From: Saccharopolyspora erythraea NRRL 2338
GTDB taxonomy: Bacteria; Actinomycetota; Actinomycetes; Mycobacteriales; Pseudonocardiaceae
Assembly: GCF_000062885.1 (NCBI RefSeq)
Contig: NC_009142.1
Coordinates: forward strand, 930,001 to 994,000
Direction: 5' to 3'
Length of the DNA: 64,000 nt
Below the pieces are notes generated by a model. The model saw nothing but the letters and a program-made list of their open reading frames with translations, was not told where the DNA came from and made no database searches. The first letter of the stretch is position 1; each line of letters opens with the position of its first letter. Positions 28,201 to 36,502 of this stretch are shown here, one piece after another. The position numbers and the translations under genes are program-made.

Positions 28201-30346
28201 GGGGAGGTGCCGAGATGGGGACGCAGCAGGGCGTCAATGCTCTGATCGGGGCTTTCCGTTCACGGGGAACCAGGTGCAGAGTCGATACGTCCCACCCGTT
28301 AGCAGTGGTGCACGCGGTACGCCGGTAAGGACGGGGTACCGCCCGCCACCGAGCCCCCGTAGCCCAATCGGCAGAGGCAGACGACTTAAAATCGTCCAAG
28401 TGTCGGTTCGAACCCGACCGGGGGCACTTACAGCATCTACACAACCACCGGGGGCCTGGTTGGCGTGTGTGGATGGCATTGTTTCGTTGATTGTTTCCGC
28501 TGCTTGGGGCAATGGCGGGTAGGTAATCGGCTGGCAGCTTGATCGTGATGGCGGCTTCGTTGCTGCCGTCGCGCAGGCTGACTGAGAGCTGGGTGATCTC
28601 GAACAGCCGCCGGAGTGGCGCTTCGGGTGCGTGGGCGAGATTGATCGCCAGGTAGGGCAGTGCGTCCAGGAGGGCGACGTCGTCTTCGCTGGGCCTGCTC
28701 GGTTCGGTCTCCTCCACGGCATCCAGCTCGGCGACGGTGGCGAGCGTGGTTTGTTTCTGGGTCTCGAGCTCGTTGTAGCTACCCCGCAGTGCCTTGGTGA
28801 AGGGGTCGTCGGGGTCTCCGTTCTGGGCTTGCTGCAGGATCGAGTGCTGCCGACGTGCGATGTCCGTGAGCTGGCGTTGACACCGTTCGCGCTCAGCATG
28901 CCGTTGACGCGATGCGCGGTCGTCGGTGCGCTCAAGGTCGGCGGCCAGGAGCTCGCGCCGATTAGGGCCGAAGACTCGCTCGGCGAAGAATCGTGACACC
29001 GCGTCGAGCACGTGGTCTTCGCGCAGGTACACGGTCTTGGGGTGGCCTTCGTACTTGTCGGGTCGCCCGCGGTTGTTGTTGCGGGGCCAGCACAGGTAGT
29101 AGGGCTTGCTGTGCCGTTCACCTCCGAACATCCGTCGTTCGCAGGCGCAGAACATCATTCCGCGGAACAGATACGTGCGCCGTGTCTGAGGGTGGGTGTT
29201 GTGCTGGTTGCCCGCTCGGGAGCCGCGCTTGGCTTGGCGGCGGGCAGCCATCTCGTCGAACATCCACTTCGGGATCAAGGGCTCGTGGGTCGGCTCGGGC
29301 GACCACACCCACTTGACCGGGTCGTTGACCTTGCCCCGCCTGGATCGCGACGCGCGGCGGTTGAACACTTGGTAGCCGGTGTATTTGGGGTTGCGCAGGA
29401 TCTCGTAGACGCTGGTCTTGCCCCATGCGCCCCGTGCCCGCTGCTTGCCCGGCGGGACCGGCGGCGGGTAGCGGGTGTGGTCTGTGTTGAGGCGTTCGGC
29501 GATGGTGTCGTAGCCGAGCTGCTCGTGGTAGCGCCACTTCGCAATCTGCGCGACGGTTTCGGCTTGCTGCCCGTCGGGCTCCAACCGGGTCTTGGTCAGG
29601 CCTTTGTCGGCCTTGGAGGGGTTGGGGTGGCGGTAGGTCTTGGCCTTGTAGCCGTAGGGCGGTTTGCCGATGTTCCAGCCCTCGCGCACGTGTGTGCACA
29701 GCCCACCCCAAGATTGCTCCAGTGTGTTGATCACCTCGTACTCGGCGATCGACTGGTTGATCCGCCGCTGCAACACCCGCTGGGCCCGGCTGCCCGACAG
29801 CGTGATCGGCTCATTGGCCGCGAACAGCGGCACGTCGGCCCGTTCCAGTTCCCGCTCGACCGAGATGCCTTCGAAGGCTCGGCGCGCGACGCGGGAGATG
29901 CTTTCGCAGATCACGACATCGAACCGGCGACCCGGGTGCTGGGCCTCTTCGAGGAGGTTGGCGATGCCGCCGTCGCGGGCAATGGGGATGTCGAACCGTT
30001 CGTAGTTCTCACCGCGGCCGCGTTGGTCGAGTTCCATCCGCCCGGACTCGACGTCGTAGAAGTGCGCAACGATGACCCAGGAGTCCGGGATCGGCGTTTT
30101 GCAGTTGCCGAGCTGACGCAGCAGCGACTGGCGCGGGTCTTGCTGGTCCTCGGTGGAGGTCCGTCCGAGGAACGCCACTCGCACCTCGTCCCGCAGCAGT
30201 GCAGCTGTGGACATCCCCAGCGGCGACACCGCGTAATCCGACAAGCCCGAAGGCCCAGAAACGGGAACCGACCCGGACAGCTCCATCGAATGCCGCGCTA
30301 CCGCCGGGGAGGGTGGATTGATGGGTTCCTCATCAGATGGAGTCAT
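28118..30346 (-). CDS. Large serine recombinase (integrase)
   Basis: The protein has a resolvase-type catalytic domain with nucleophile S64 in GRTSTEDQQDP, and SRVARRAFEG and ISVERELERA in the same domain. A recombinase domain with YGYKAKTYRH and ILRNPKYTGYQVFNRR follows. A zinc-ribbon region has MMFCACERRM and YYLCWPR, and a coiled-coil segment lies near residues 480-560. It should catalyse integration and excision of the 28.3-kb element. No stop occurs before the attachment core, so the frame runs through attL, antisense to the tRNA, and ends at 28118 inside the ATP-grasp gene. The ATG directly abuts the stop of the upstream small gene. Confidence 0.88.
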   Translation of the reverse strand: MTPSDEEPINPPSPAVARHSMELSGSVPVSGPSGLSDYAVSPLGMSTAALLRDEVRVAFLGRTSTEDQQDPRQSLLRQLGNCKTPIPDSWVIVAHFYDVESGRMELDQRGRGENYERFDIPIARDGGIANLLEEAQHPGRRFDVVICESISRVARRAFEGISVERELERADVPLFAANEPITLSGSRAQRVLQRRINQSIAEYEVINTLEQSWGGLCTHVREGWNIGKPPYGYKAKTYRHPNPSKADKGLTKTRLEPDGQQAETVAQIAKWRYHEQLGYDTIAERLNTDHTRYPPPVPPGKQRARGAWGKTSVYEILRNPKYTGYQVFNRRASRSRRGKVNDPVKWVWSPEPTHEPLIPKWMFDEMAARRQAKRGSRAGNQHNTHPQTRRTYLFRGMMFCACERRMFGGERHSKPYYLCWPRNNNRGRPDKYEGHPKTVYLREDHVLDAVSRFFAERVFGPNRRELLAADLERTDDRASRQRHAERERCQRQLTDIARRQHSILQQAQNGDPDDPFTKALRGSYNELETQKQTTLATVAELDAVEETEPSRPSEDDVALLDALPYLAINLAHAPEAPLRRLFEITQLSVSLRDGSNEAAITIKLPADYLPAIAPSSGNNQRNNAIHTRQPGPRWLCRCCKCPRSGSNRHLDDFKSSASADWATGARWRAVPRPYRRTACTTANGWDVSTLHLVPRERKAPIRALTPCCVPISAPPLTTGPGSPPPRTRARRTGCAPSCGPRR
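28353..28426 (+). tRNA. tRNA with UAA anticodon (Leu-type codon), short variable arm
   Basis: This is a 74-base cloverleaf. The acceptor stem GCCCCCG/CGGGGGC is perfect (28353-28359 with 28419-28425). The D arm GCCC/AGGC has one mismatch, and the anticodon stem GACGA/UCGUC encloses loop CUUAAAA with anticodon UAA at 28387-28389. The five-base variable loop is CAAGU, and the T arm GUCGG/CCGAC has loop UUCGAAC. The discriminator is A and CCA is not encoded. A leucine tRNA should have a long variable arm, so this is non-canonical. Its 3' end is the attachment site of the 28.3-kb element. Confidence 0.85.
28405..28431 (+). repeat. attL core (27 bp, tRNA 3' end)
   Basis: It begins GGTTCGAACCCGACC in the tRNA T arm and extends five bases past the discriminator base. 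It is identical to 56676-56702. The bases flanking it differ at the two ends, which fixes the length at 27. Confidence 0.9.
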
Positions 30347-30739
30347 TCAATTTTTACCGTCCTCACTGGGATTCTCACTGGAGCCGCGACGACAGGTCGC
30401 CCACTCGAGAAGATCACGAATAACGGCGACTAACTCCTCGCGCAACCGATCACCTTCAGTGCCGCCAATAGCATTGACGTAACCGGAGAATCTGCGCGTG
30501 TCACCGCGTTGCAGTTCCTGATCATACCACCAAACCGCCTGGTCGCAGCTTATTTGGGGGAGTTTTGCGACATTGTCATCCGGCGCTGGACGGGGAGACG
30601 GAATATGCAGGGTTGGTTCAGAATCGCTGCCGATGCGATCCTTGTGCGGCCCATCGGGGGTGCTGTGGACGTGCATGTGTACCTCGGATGTCCGCGATCT
30701 TGATAGCAGGCTGTCAAGATCGCGAGCGTTGATGAGCAA
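30347..30739 (-). CDS. Small hypothetical protein coupled to the recombinase
   Basis: This frame of up to 130 residues ends in a TGA immediately followed by the recombinase ATG, which implies coupled translation. The C-terminal half (QAVWWYDQELQRGD, GDRLREELVAVIRDLLEW) is helical. The N-terminal 50 residues are less protein-like, and an internal ATG (HVHSTPDG region) may be the true start. It is too long and lacks the helix-turn-helix expected for a typical excisionase, though a recombination directionality factor cannot be excluded. No family was recognised. Confidence 0.5.
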   Translation of the reverse strand: MLINARDLDSLLSRSRTSEVHMHVHSTPDGPHKDRIGSDSEPTLHIPSPRPAPDDNVAKLPQISCDQAVWWYDQELQRGDTRRFSGYVNAIGGTEGDRLREELVAVIRDLLEWATCRRGSSENPSEDGKN

Positions 30740-30784
30740 ACAGGCGGCCGACGTAAGAACCAGAACGATGACGCAGACGTGAAT

Positions 30785-32137
30785 TCAGCCCAGGGGTTTC
30801 CACCAAGGCTGCGTTGTGCGCCCAGGTGCGGGATATGGTGTGTCGTCCACGGTATCAGGTTCGGTGGTATGGACTTCGTCCAGAACGAGTTCCTGCCGGT
30901 TGGCCTGACCCATCTCGTCGGTGAGCCCGTCGCGGAACCGGTCACTGCCGAAGGACGGCGCAGCAGAGCTCGCCGGCAGCTCGCTGAGAACGATCGGGGC
31001 ACCGGTCTCGGTGGTGCCGCCGATCATGTTCGGCAGCTCGCCCAGTCGGACGCGGCGCGAGCGGGCTGGCTCAGCGGTCACCACGGACCACACCTCGCCC
31101 GCTGGGCCATCAGGATCGCCGCAGTCACGGGCTGCGGTCGCCACTGGCACCGGAGAGTGCTTGGCCTGCAACACTTTCCGTACACCCTGTTCGCGACGCC
31201 TGCTGGCCACCCAGATCAACACCATGCCGCCCAGCTGCCGTGCCGTGTCGAAACGATCGAAGGCGCGATCACCCGAGGTGGTGTAGCGGTCGAGCTTGTC
31301 TGCGACCCTGCCCAGCGGTTCGGTGCCCATGTCGTGTTCGAGAAAGAACCCCAGCCACTGGCCGCCTTGATACCAGCAGCCGTAGCCATCCGGGGTGACC
31401 TTGCGCTCGTAGAACTCCGTGATCGACTTCTCCGAGCGCCACGAATGCAACCCCTCGCCTTCCAGCCGCCCAGCGCCGGAAAACGGCGAGCCGAGGCCGC
31501 TCCGGCGGCAGTAGTCGGCAAGATCCGCGAAGAACTGGTTCACGCCGAGCAGGTGCGCCAACGTCGGTGACTCAAGTATGCGGCGGAGTCTGTCGGCATG
31601 TGTGATCGGACGTGGTGGCTGTACTCCCTGCCGCGCGGCACGTAGCTCCGCACCTCGATAGCCGAGCAGGTAGTGAAAGGGCTTCGACCCGCCTTCGGCG
31701 CGGTACGGCTGCGTCCGCCACAACACGCCCGCATCGGTGAGGTCCAGCAACCGATGCTGGGCCCGGGAGATCGACGGAAACATTAATGCCCGAAGCTGTT
31801 CGGTAGTCAGTACCTGGTGCTCGGCGACAAGCTCCAACACCATGCGATCCCGAGGCGTCAGCTGCGCCCACAACACCCCGTCAGGCTCGCCTGAACGCGG
31901 CCGGCCCCGCCGCCCCGCGCCAGATGCGGAATGAAACCGAGCATCACCATTCAGTCGGAGACTCCTGCGGCCAGCCTTACCATCCCGTCGACCTGCTGTT
32001 TTCGGACTAACAGCCCCAGCGGATGCCCCTGCGGACCTGGGACGCACGGCACGCGCAGCCGCATCCGCACCCACGTCTGCCGGACCAACCGGTTGGCCGT
32101 GCTCGTTGTCATGTCTGCGGTCAGTCATGGTCACCAT
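30785..32137 (-). CDS. Replication-relaxation family protein
   Basis: The 450-residue protein has a winged-helix region (about residues 90-150) with LTPRDRMVLELVAEHQVLTTEQL and PSISRAQHRLLDLTDAGVL. It continues into the relaxation-like core LGVNQFFADLADYCRR, GYGCWYQ and FFLEHDMGTEPL. This is the Replic_Relax family, found on actinobacterial plasmids and AICEs and implicated in plasmid replication or mobilisation. The ATG at 32137 has GAAGGG upstream; another ATG three codons later is possible. The first 85 residues are basic and disordered. A role in element replication or transfer is inferred. Confidence 0.8.
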   Translation of the reverse strand: MVTMTDRRHDNEHGQPVGPADVGADAAARAVRPRSAGASAGAVSPKTAGRRDGKAGRRSLRLNGDARFHSASGAGRRGRPRSGEPDGVLWAQLTPRDRMVLELVAEHQVLTTEQLRALMFPSISRAQHRLLDLTDAGVLWRTQPYRAEGGSKPFHYLLGYRGAELRAARQGVQPPRPITHADRLRRILESPTLAHLLGVNQFFADLADYCRRSGLGSPFSGAGRLEGEGLHSWRSEKSITEFYERKVTPDGYGCWYQGGQWLGFFLEHDMGTEPLGRVADKLDRYTTSGDRAFDRFDTARQLGGMVLIWVASRRREQGVRKVLQAKHSPVPVATAARDCGDPDGPAGEVWSVVTAEPARSRRVRLGELPNMIGGTTETGAPIVLSELPASSAAPSFGSDRFRDGLTDEMGQANRQELVLDEVHTTEPDTVDDTPYPAPGRTTQPWWKPLG

Positions 32138-32375
32138 CCACTGCCCTTCGGACCGTGTGCACCACTGAACTCCGAAAAGACGGGCGGGACGGGACAAACG
32201 ATCAACAAAACGTGTTGTGGGTCATGTGCTCCTACGGTAGGAGCCAGACCAGCCCAGCGACGAGGAACAGCACGGCGAAGAAGTTGCGGGCGATGCGAGC
32301 CAGCCTGTCGACGTCTCCCAGACTGCTGTGCAGCACGATCGTTCACATCGCTGCCAGGATCACGTAGATGATGAT

Positions 32376-32573
32376 TCACAGGCCGAGGAGCTCGTGCTCG
32401 ATCTGCATGGTCGGCGAGTCTCCGCGGAAGATACCGACCAGGCGGCTCGCCGCCGAGATGGGCACAGAGATCAGCCAAGCAACGACGCTCAGCGCATAGA
32501 AGATGCAGCCGATGACTGCACCGACGGTGGTTCCCACTGCGTTCAGCGCGTCACGATGGTGGCGGCTCGGCAT
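32376..32573 (-). CDS. Small membrane protein
   Basis: The 65-residue frame has two hydrophobic stretches (GAVIGCIFYALSVVAWLI and the following VPISAASRLVG). It overlaps the end of the preceding membrane-protein gene by 23 bp on the same strand. It is the last gene of the WXG/hydrolase cluster. No family is recognised; it may be an immunity-like or structural membrane protein. Confidence 0.4.
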   Translation of the reverse strand: MPSRHHRDALNAVGTTVGAVIGCIFYALSVVAWLISVPISAASRLVGIFRGDSPTMQIEHELLGL

Positions 32574-32895
32574 TCACCGTGGCACTGATGAGAACACCTA
32601 CAAGAAGCAAGACATACACAGCGAGAGCTGCCTTCGGCAGAACCCGCTTGGTGCCGAAAACACCGAACAATATTACGACACCTACTCCGGCCAAAACTCC
32701 GTAAAGACCGATCGCGAAGACGACGATCTGTTGCTCTACGCCGAATCCTTCGTAGCCGCTCAATGTGGTGGTGAGTATGGAGTACCACACGACAAGACCC
32801 AATGCTATGAACACCCAGGCGGCAACTTGGGCAATGATCTTGCCTACAGTTCGGCCAACAGGTCGAGGTGACGTATGGGAGTTTCCGTTATCCAT
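32551..32895 (-). CDS. Three-span membrane protein, possible immunity partner of the hydrolase
   Basis: The 114-residue protein has three predicted membrane segments at about residues 21-43, 54-77 and 88-107. Its ATG overlaps the end of the hydrolase gene by eight bases, so the two are co-translated. Small membrane proteins directly after an ESX-exported enzyme often protect the producer or help export. That role is inferred from position only. Confidence 0.6.
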   Translation of the reverse strand: MDNGNSHTSPRPVGRTVGKIIAQVAAWVFIALGLVVWYSILTTTLSGYEGFGVEQQIVVFAIGLYGVLAGVGVVILFGVFGTKRVLPKAALAVYVLLLVGVLISATVNAEPPPS

Positions 32896-34669
32896 GGTTG
32901 CTCGGCATCTCTCTATTGTTGCCTGCGACTACCCGGGATATTGAGTCAATCGATTGCTCGCGATCCCAATAATCAGAGTGCCCTGCGGTGGGGTCAGTCT
33001 CCAAGATCTGTCCGCCGAAGTGCGGGTCGGATGGGTTCATACCATACCAATGGTCATCTGAGCCATTGCCGATGTCTCCCGGGCTCAGCGATGGTGTCCA
33101 TGTGTCGATTATGTCGTGGCCGGAGGTGCCAGACCACACATGGTCAGGAGGAACACCAAGATCCTCGGCGCGATCCACTCCAACACCAGGCGATCCGATG
33201 AAGGCGATCTCATCAGATGAGAGGCCGTGGTCACGTGCGGCATAGCCCACGACCGTCGATCCGTACGAGTGCCCAAGTACGGTGTTGTGGCTCGGTGGCC
33301 CATTGTGGGTGGCGCGCAGTCCTTCTTGGAATCGAGCAAGGTCGCCCTTGGCCTCGTTCGCAAACCTTTCGTCCGACGCGTTAAGAAGGTCAGATGGCGA
33401 GTTGTAATCCGACCAGGTGATCGCGGCGGTTTTCGTGCCGGGGTTGAGCTGCTCGGCGCGCTCGGCTAGGCGATCGTTCCTGTCTACATAGTCCATTGCG
33501 TCGCCCAGGTCCGAGAACGTGCCCGGAACGGATGTCAACACATTGTCGGCGTTATCCGGGTTTCCTGAGGCGATGATCGCCTGGCCGCGAGAGTTTACCG
33601 TTCCATCGACACCAAGAAGGTAGTAATCACTTTGTTCGGCGGAAGGGCCGAGCTTCTCTTGGAGTCTATCAATTCCTTTGAGTGATTCCTCCAACTGCCA
33701 GATTCGATATTGCGAGTCCGAGTCGCTGATCCCACGGCGATGGTAGGGATCCTCTCTCAGACGACGACGTTCTTCATCGAGCTTGTTGACGAGACCCTGT
33801 CGCTGGGCCGCGAGCACGGACCGATTTGCTTGATCCCGGTCAACGACCGGCACTCCATCGGCACCACCAACCATCTGCGGGAAGCGGTCCATCAGGTCCG
33901 TCCGTTGAGCAGTCGTCAACGAGGCCCAGCAGCCACGTACCGCCGCCGGGCCCTGCTGCAACGCAGTCTCGAATCCCGCACGTGTGGCGTTGGCCGCGTG
34001 GGCCTCCATGTCCATCGCCGCGCCAGCTAACGCAGCAGTCACCGCGCTGGTTGGCGCCGCGGCGGCCTTTCCCCACTCGGCGGCTTGGCCGATGTCCTTG
34101 AGGGCTCCCGTGACCGCGTCCATCGAACGGGAGAGGGTTTCGTGCGCGACCTTCTCCATTCCACGGGCCTGCGCGACGGTGGCTTGAGCTTCGGCGAAGG
34201 CGGCTTCTTGCTTGGCGTGCAAGGCTTTCGCTGCTTCGTACTGCGCCGACTGCTGATTCGCCCGATCCTCGGCCCCGGGAACCCGTGGGTCGACCGGGCC
34301 GGGCGGTGCGCCGGTGAACGGCTTTGGCGGGTAGATCGAGTCGCCGAACACCATCAGCTGGCCTTCAGTAGCAACCTGCTTGGCCTGTTCCATCCGGGCT
34401 TTGACCGTGTCGATCTCGTCGGCCCACACCGTGCACGCCTGTCCAAACCGGGGAAACAACCCAGCGAGCGCGTCACCATCACCACCCTGCTGGGCAGCAA
34501 ACCCCTGAAAAGCGGCGGAGGCGCGGCCTTCCCAGCCACCCTCGGCTTTACCCTTGACCCGATGCCAGCCGGAGGCGACCTCTTCGACACCTGCGCCATG
34601 CCTCTTCATGGAGTCGGCCATTGCCCGCGCCGAGCCAGGGTTTCCGGCTACCCAGGTATTCAGTGTCAT
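32888..34669 (-). CDS. Putative ESX-exported alpha/beta hydrolase (DUF1023-like)
   Basis: The 593-residue protein has an N-terminal helical WXG-like domain (about residues 1-110, with WEGRASAAFQGF) and an Ala-rich helical middle. The C-terminal alpha/beta hydrolase has nucleophile S468 in VLGHSYGST, GSPGVGVD following it, and candidate histidine H564 in AGHSDYWD. The layout matches DUF1023 hydrolases that follow WXG100 genes in actinobacteria. There is no Sec signal. A WXG-like gene is seven bases upstream and a membrane-protein gene overlaps its end. A lipase or esterase effector is plausible; the substrate is unknown. Confidence 0.75.
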   Translation of the reverse strand: MTLNTWVAGNPGSARAMADSMKRHGAGVEEVASGWHRVKGKAEGGWEGRASAAFQGFAAQQGGDGDALAGLFPRFGQACTVWADEIDTVKARMEQAKQVATEGQLMVFGDSIYPPKPFTGAPPGPVDPRVPGAEDRANQQSAQYEAAKALHAKQEAAFAEAQATVAQARGMEKVAHETLSRSMDAVTGALKDIGQAAEWGKAAAAPTSAVTAALAGAAMDMEAHAANATRAGFETALQQGPAAVRGCWASLTTAQRTDLMDRFPQMVGGADGVPVVDRDQANRSVLAAQRQGLVNKLDEERRRLREDPYHRRGISDSDSQYRIWQLEESLKGIDRLQEKLGPSAEQSDYYLLGVDGTVNSRGQAIIASGNPDNADNVLTSVPGTFSDLGDAMDYVDRNDRLAERAEQLNPGTKTAAITWSDYNSPSDLLNASDERFANEAKGDLARFQEGLRATHNGPPSHNTVLGHSYGSTVVGYAARDHGLSSDEIAFIGSPGVGVDRAEDLGVPPDHVWSGTSGHDIIDTWTPSLSPGDIGNGSDDHWYGMNPSDPHFGGQILETDPTAGHSDYWDREQSIDSISRVVAGNNREMPSNHG

Positions 34670-34676
34670 CGGTCCG

Positions 34677-34949
34677 TCAGCGCCCCAGTTGTCTGAACAT
34701 GCCTTCGTTGCTGTCTTCAGTGCCGGCGTAGGTCGCCCTGTTCGCGTCCAGATCGGCCGCCGACCTCGACGCGACCTCGGTCATCCCCGCTGCGGCGCGC
34801 ATCAGCTCGGCCGCACTCGCCAGTACCGCCGGGCTCGACGGCCCAGCGTCAATACCGGGTGCGGGTGGCGTGGATCCGAGTTGGTCGGTCGAGCGCTGCA
34901 CATCGCTGGCCAACCCGCCGATGGTGGCGGGGTCGACACGCAAGGTCAC
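34677..34949 (-). CDS. WXG100-like small helical protein
   Basis: The 90-residue all-helical protein starts VTLRVDPATIGGLASDVQ and ends MFRQLGR, the size and form of WXG100/ESX-like partners. A clear WXG triplet is absent. The GTG at 34949 is preferred to an ATG at 34973 because GGGAGG lies five bases upstream. It sits seven bases before the hydrolase gene and probably forms the helical export signal with the hydrolase N-terminal domain. Confidence 0.6.
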   Translation of the reverse strand: MTLRVDPATIGGLASDVQRSTDQLGSTPPAPGIDAGPSSPAVLASAAELMRAAAGMTEVASRSAADLDANRATYAGTEDSNEGMFRQLGR

Positions 34950-35133
34950 GAGGTCCCTCCCCCTGGTGATCAATGTGGTGATCGATGTGGTGATCGGGAC
35001 TGTATCGAAGCGGCCACGAAGCCAGACGTGGGTTTCTACTCAGGTCCCGTCGTGATCACCCGAACAGCGCAGAGCGGCGCGCCGAGGAATGAGATCCTCG
35101 GGCGCCGCTCATCTTCGGGGCGTGGAGATGTGC

Positions 35134-35559
35134 TCAGAGGCGGTCGCGACGTCGGCTTCCGTAGGGGGCGCGGTTGAGCCGTCGCGGGCGGCGGACGTCG
35201 GTAAGCAGCAGGAGACGCCAGACCGTATAGGGGTAGAGCTGGTGCTGCTGTGCCAGTTCGGTGATGCGCGCCCCCTTAGCGAAGTTCCACGAGAAGGGGG
35301 CAGCCAGGTCATGGGGGGCGTCGAGGTCGTCGAACTCGCGGCGGGCAAGAGCGTGGTCGCTGGCCCCGCCTCGCTTGCGGAGAGCAATCCCGGCGACTTC
35401 GGTCAGCAGGAGGTGCACCGCGCCGTAAGACATGCCGACATCGAACATCAGGATGCGGATCGACGCTCCGTGGACCGTGTAGTCAGTCGCCAGCTGCTCG
35501 GCCAGCTCGCGTTCCTCCCGTGGTGTCAGGTACCTGGGCATGTCAGCACTGCTCATCAC
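35134..35559 (-). CDS. Small helix-turn-helix protein
   Basis: The protein has up to 141 residues. The helix-turn-helix lies around residues 32-60, where ASIRILMFDVGMSYGAVHLLL leads into RKRGG, a form common in actinobacterial elements. A second similar motif (RITELAQQHQLYPYTVWRLLL) follows at about 97-117, so the protein may bind DNA through two modules. The C-terminus is Arg-rich. A start at the third methionine (35541) is equally possible. It is likely a regulator of the element. Confidence 0.65.
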   Translation of the reverse strand: MMSSADMPRYLTPREERELAEQLATDYTVHGASIRILMFDVGMSYGAVHLLLTEVAGIALRKRGGASDHALARREFDDLDAPHDLAAPFSWNFAKGARITELAQQHQLYPYTVWRLLLLTDVRRPRRLNRAPYGSRRRDRL

Positions 35560-35761
35560 GAGGACCGCAATGCAGTTCTTGCGGTGGGGTCAGACCCCGC
35601 GCAGCCCAGCTAGCTTCCGGACCTTCCTGTTCAGTGGCGTGGGCAGCTATGAGGTGGTTCTGGCTAAACGCCTCCTGGTAGCCGGAAGGCGGCGGGCTCT
35701 CGTCGGGCATGCGGTACGTCCCTTGCTGGCTTAACTTGACTTGGTGCTTCTGCCTGGGTGG

Positions 35762-35956
35762 CTACATTCCCCGCAGGCCATCAAGGAGCTTCATGAGCAC
35801 CTCGGGTGTGACGGGCGTCCGGCTGAATGCGACTTCCAGCGCAGTTGCCCGCTCGGCCTGACGTGCGATCGGCCAACGACAGTTCGTAGTCGGGCTGTGT
35901 GGCGGTGCAGTCACCACCGAGGTGTCCCGACCAGGACACGCTGTATCCGGCGGCAA
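35762..35956 (-). CDS. Possible small hypothetical protein
   Basis: The 64-residue frame has a helical C-terminus ending EVLMKLLDGLRGM, resembling the tails of small actinobacterial element proteins. It follows the zinc-ribbon-like gene on the same strand after about 30 bases. Codon composition is plausible, but no family or good ribosome site is seen, so the call is weak. Confidence 0.3.
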   Translation of the reverse strand: MPPDTACPGRDTSVVTAPPHSPTTNCRWPIARQAERATALEVAFSRTPVTPEVLMKLLDGLRGM

Positions 35957-35989
35957 GAACTCCGGCGCGCTCTCGTGACGTGGGCATCG

Positions 35990-36502
35990 TTAGCCGGTCC
36001 CTTGTGCGATCTTCGTGCACTCGCCGCATATCGGCCACCCGTCGACTGGTTTCATCGACGGCCCCCACGCGAGGTGGCAGCAGAGTGTTTGCACGACACT
36101 GCGGTTGTCCAGCCTGCCGCTGACCGCTTCCGGTGCGACGAGGTGCGAGGCTCGATCACCGCGCAACGCGACCCCGTAGACAAAGCGGCCAGGTTTGGCT
36201 GCGGATAGTCCGCCTGCTCCGACCGTGGATAGAGGCGCGCGCGGCTTCGACGCGAGGGGATCGGTTTGGTCCGGCGGTGGTTCTGCAGCGCAGTTGACGC
36301 GGCCGAACGCCGCCAGCACGCACATCATGCACGGCATGCCCGTGAACCGGTCGACCTGTTCGGCATCGGCTGCTACAAGTTCGTGCCCGCATATGGCGTG
36401 AAGCGTTGTCGGCGGGTCGCCGTCGAAGTCGAGCAGGTAGGCGTGCACCTCGGCCTGCGCGATGCCGGTCGCGTGTCGGTTCCGGGCGAGGATCACCGTC
36501 AT
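35990..36502 (-). CDS. Cys-rich hypothetical protein (zinc-binding-like)
   Basis: The protein has about 170 residues from the ATG that overlaps the stop of the upstream membrane-protein gene. Two Cys/His clusters are visible: ICGHEL...PCMMC around residues 36-58, and CCHLAW...WPICGEC near the C-terminus. They are likely zinc ribbons. No enzyme motif is seen. The four-base overlap with the upstream gene and the small gene after it suggest an element operon under the control region at 37.1 kb. Function is unknown. Confidence 0.55.
   Translation of the reverse strand: MTVILARNRHATGIAQAEVHAYLLDFDGDPPTTLHAICGHELVAADAEQVDRFTGMPCMMCVLAAFGRVNCAAEPPPDQTDPLASKPRAPLSTVGAGGLSAAKPGRFVYGVALRGDRASHLVAPEAVSGRLDNRSVVQTLCCHLAWGPSMKPVDGWPICGECTKIAQGTG

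Noticed and set aside
28215-28328. A 37-codon frame with a GGGGAGG-like site between the ATP-grasp gene and the tRNA gene.
   Set aside because: No protein-like pattern or known partner. The region more likely holds the tRNA promoter, and the site may be chance. Worth a conservation check only if the ATP-grasp system is studied.
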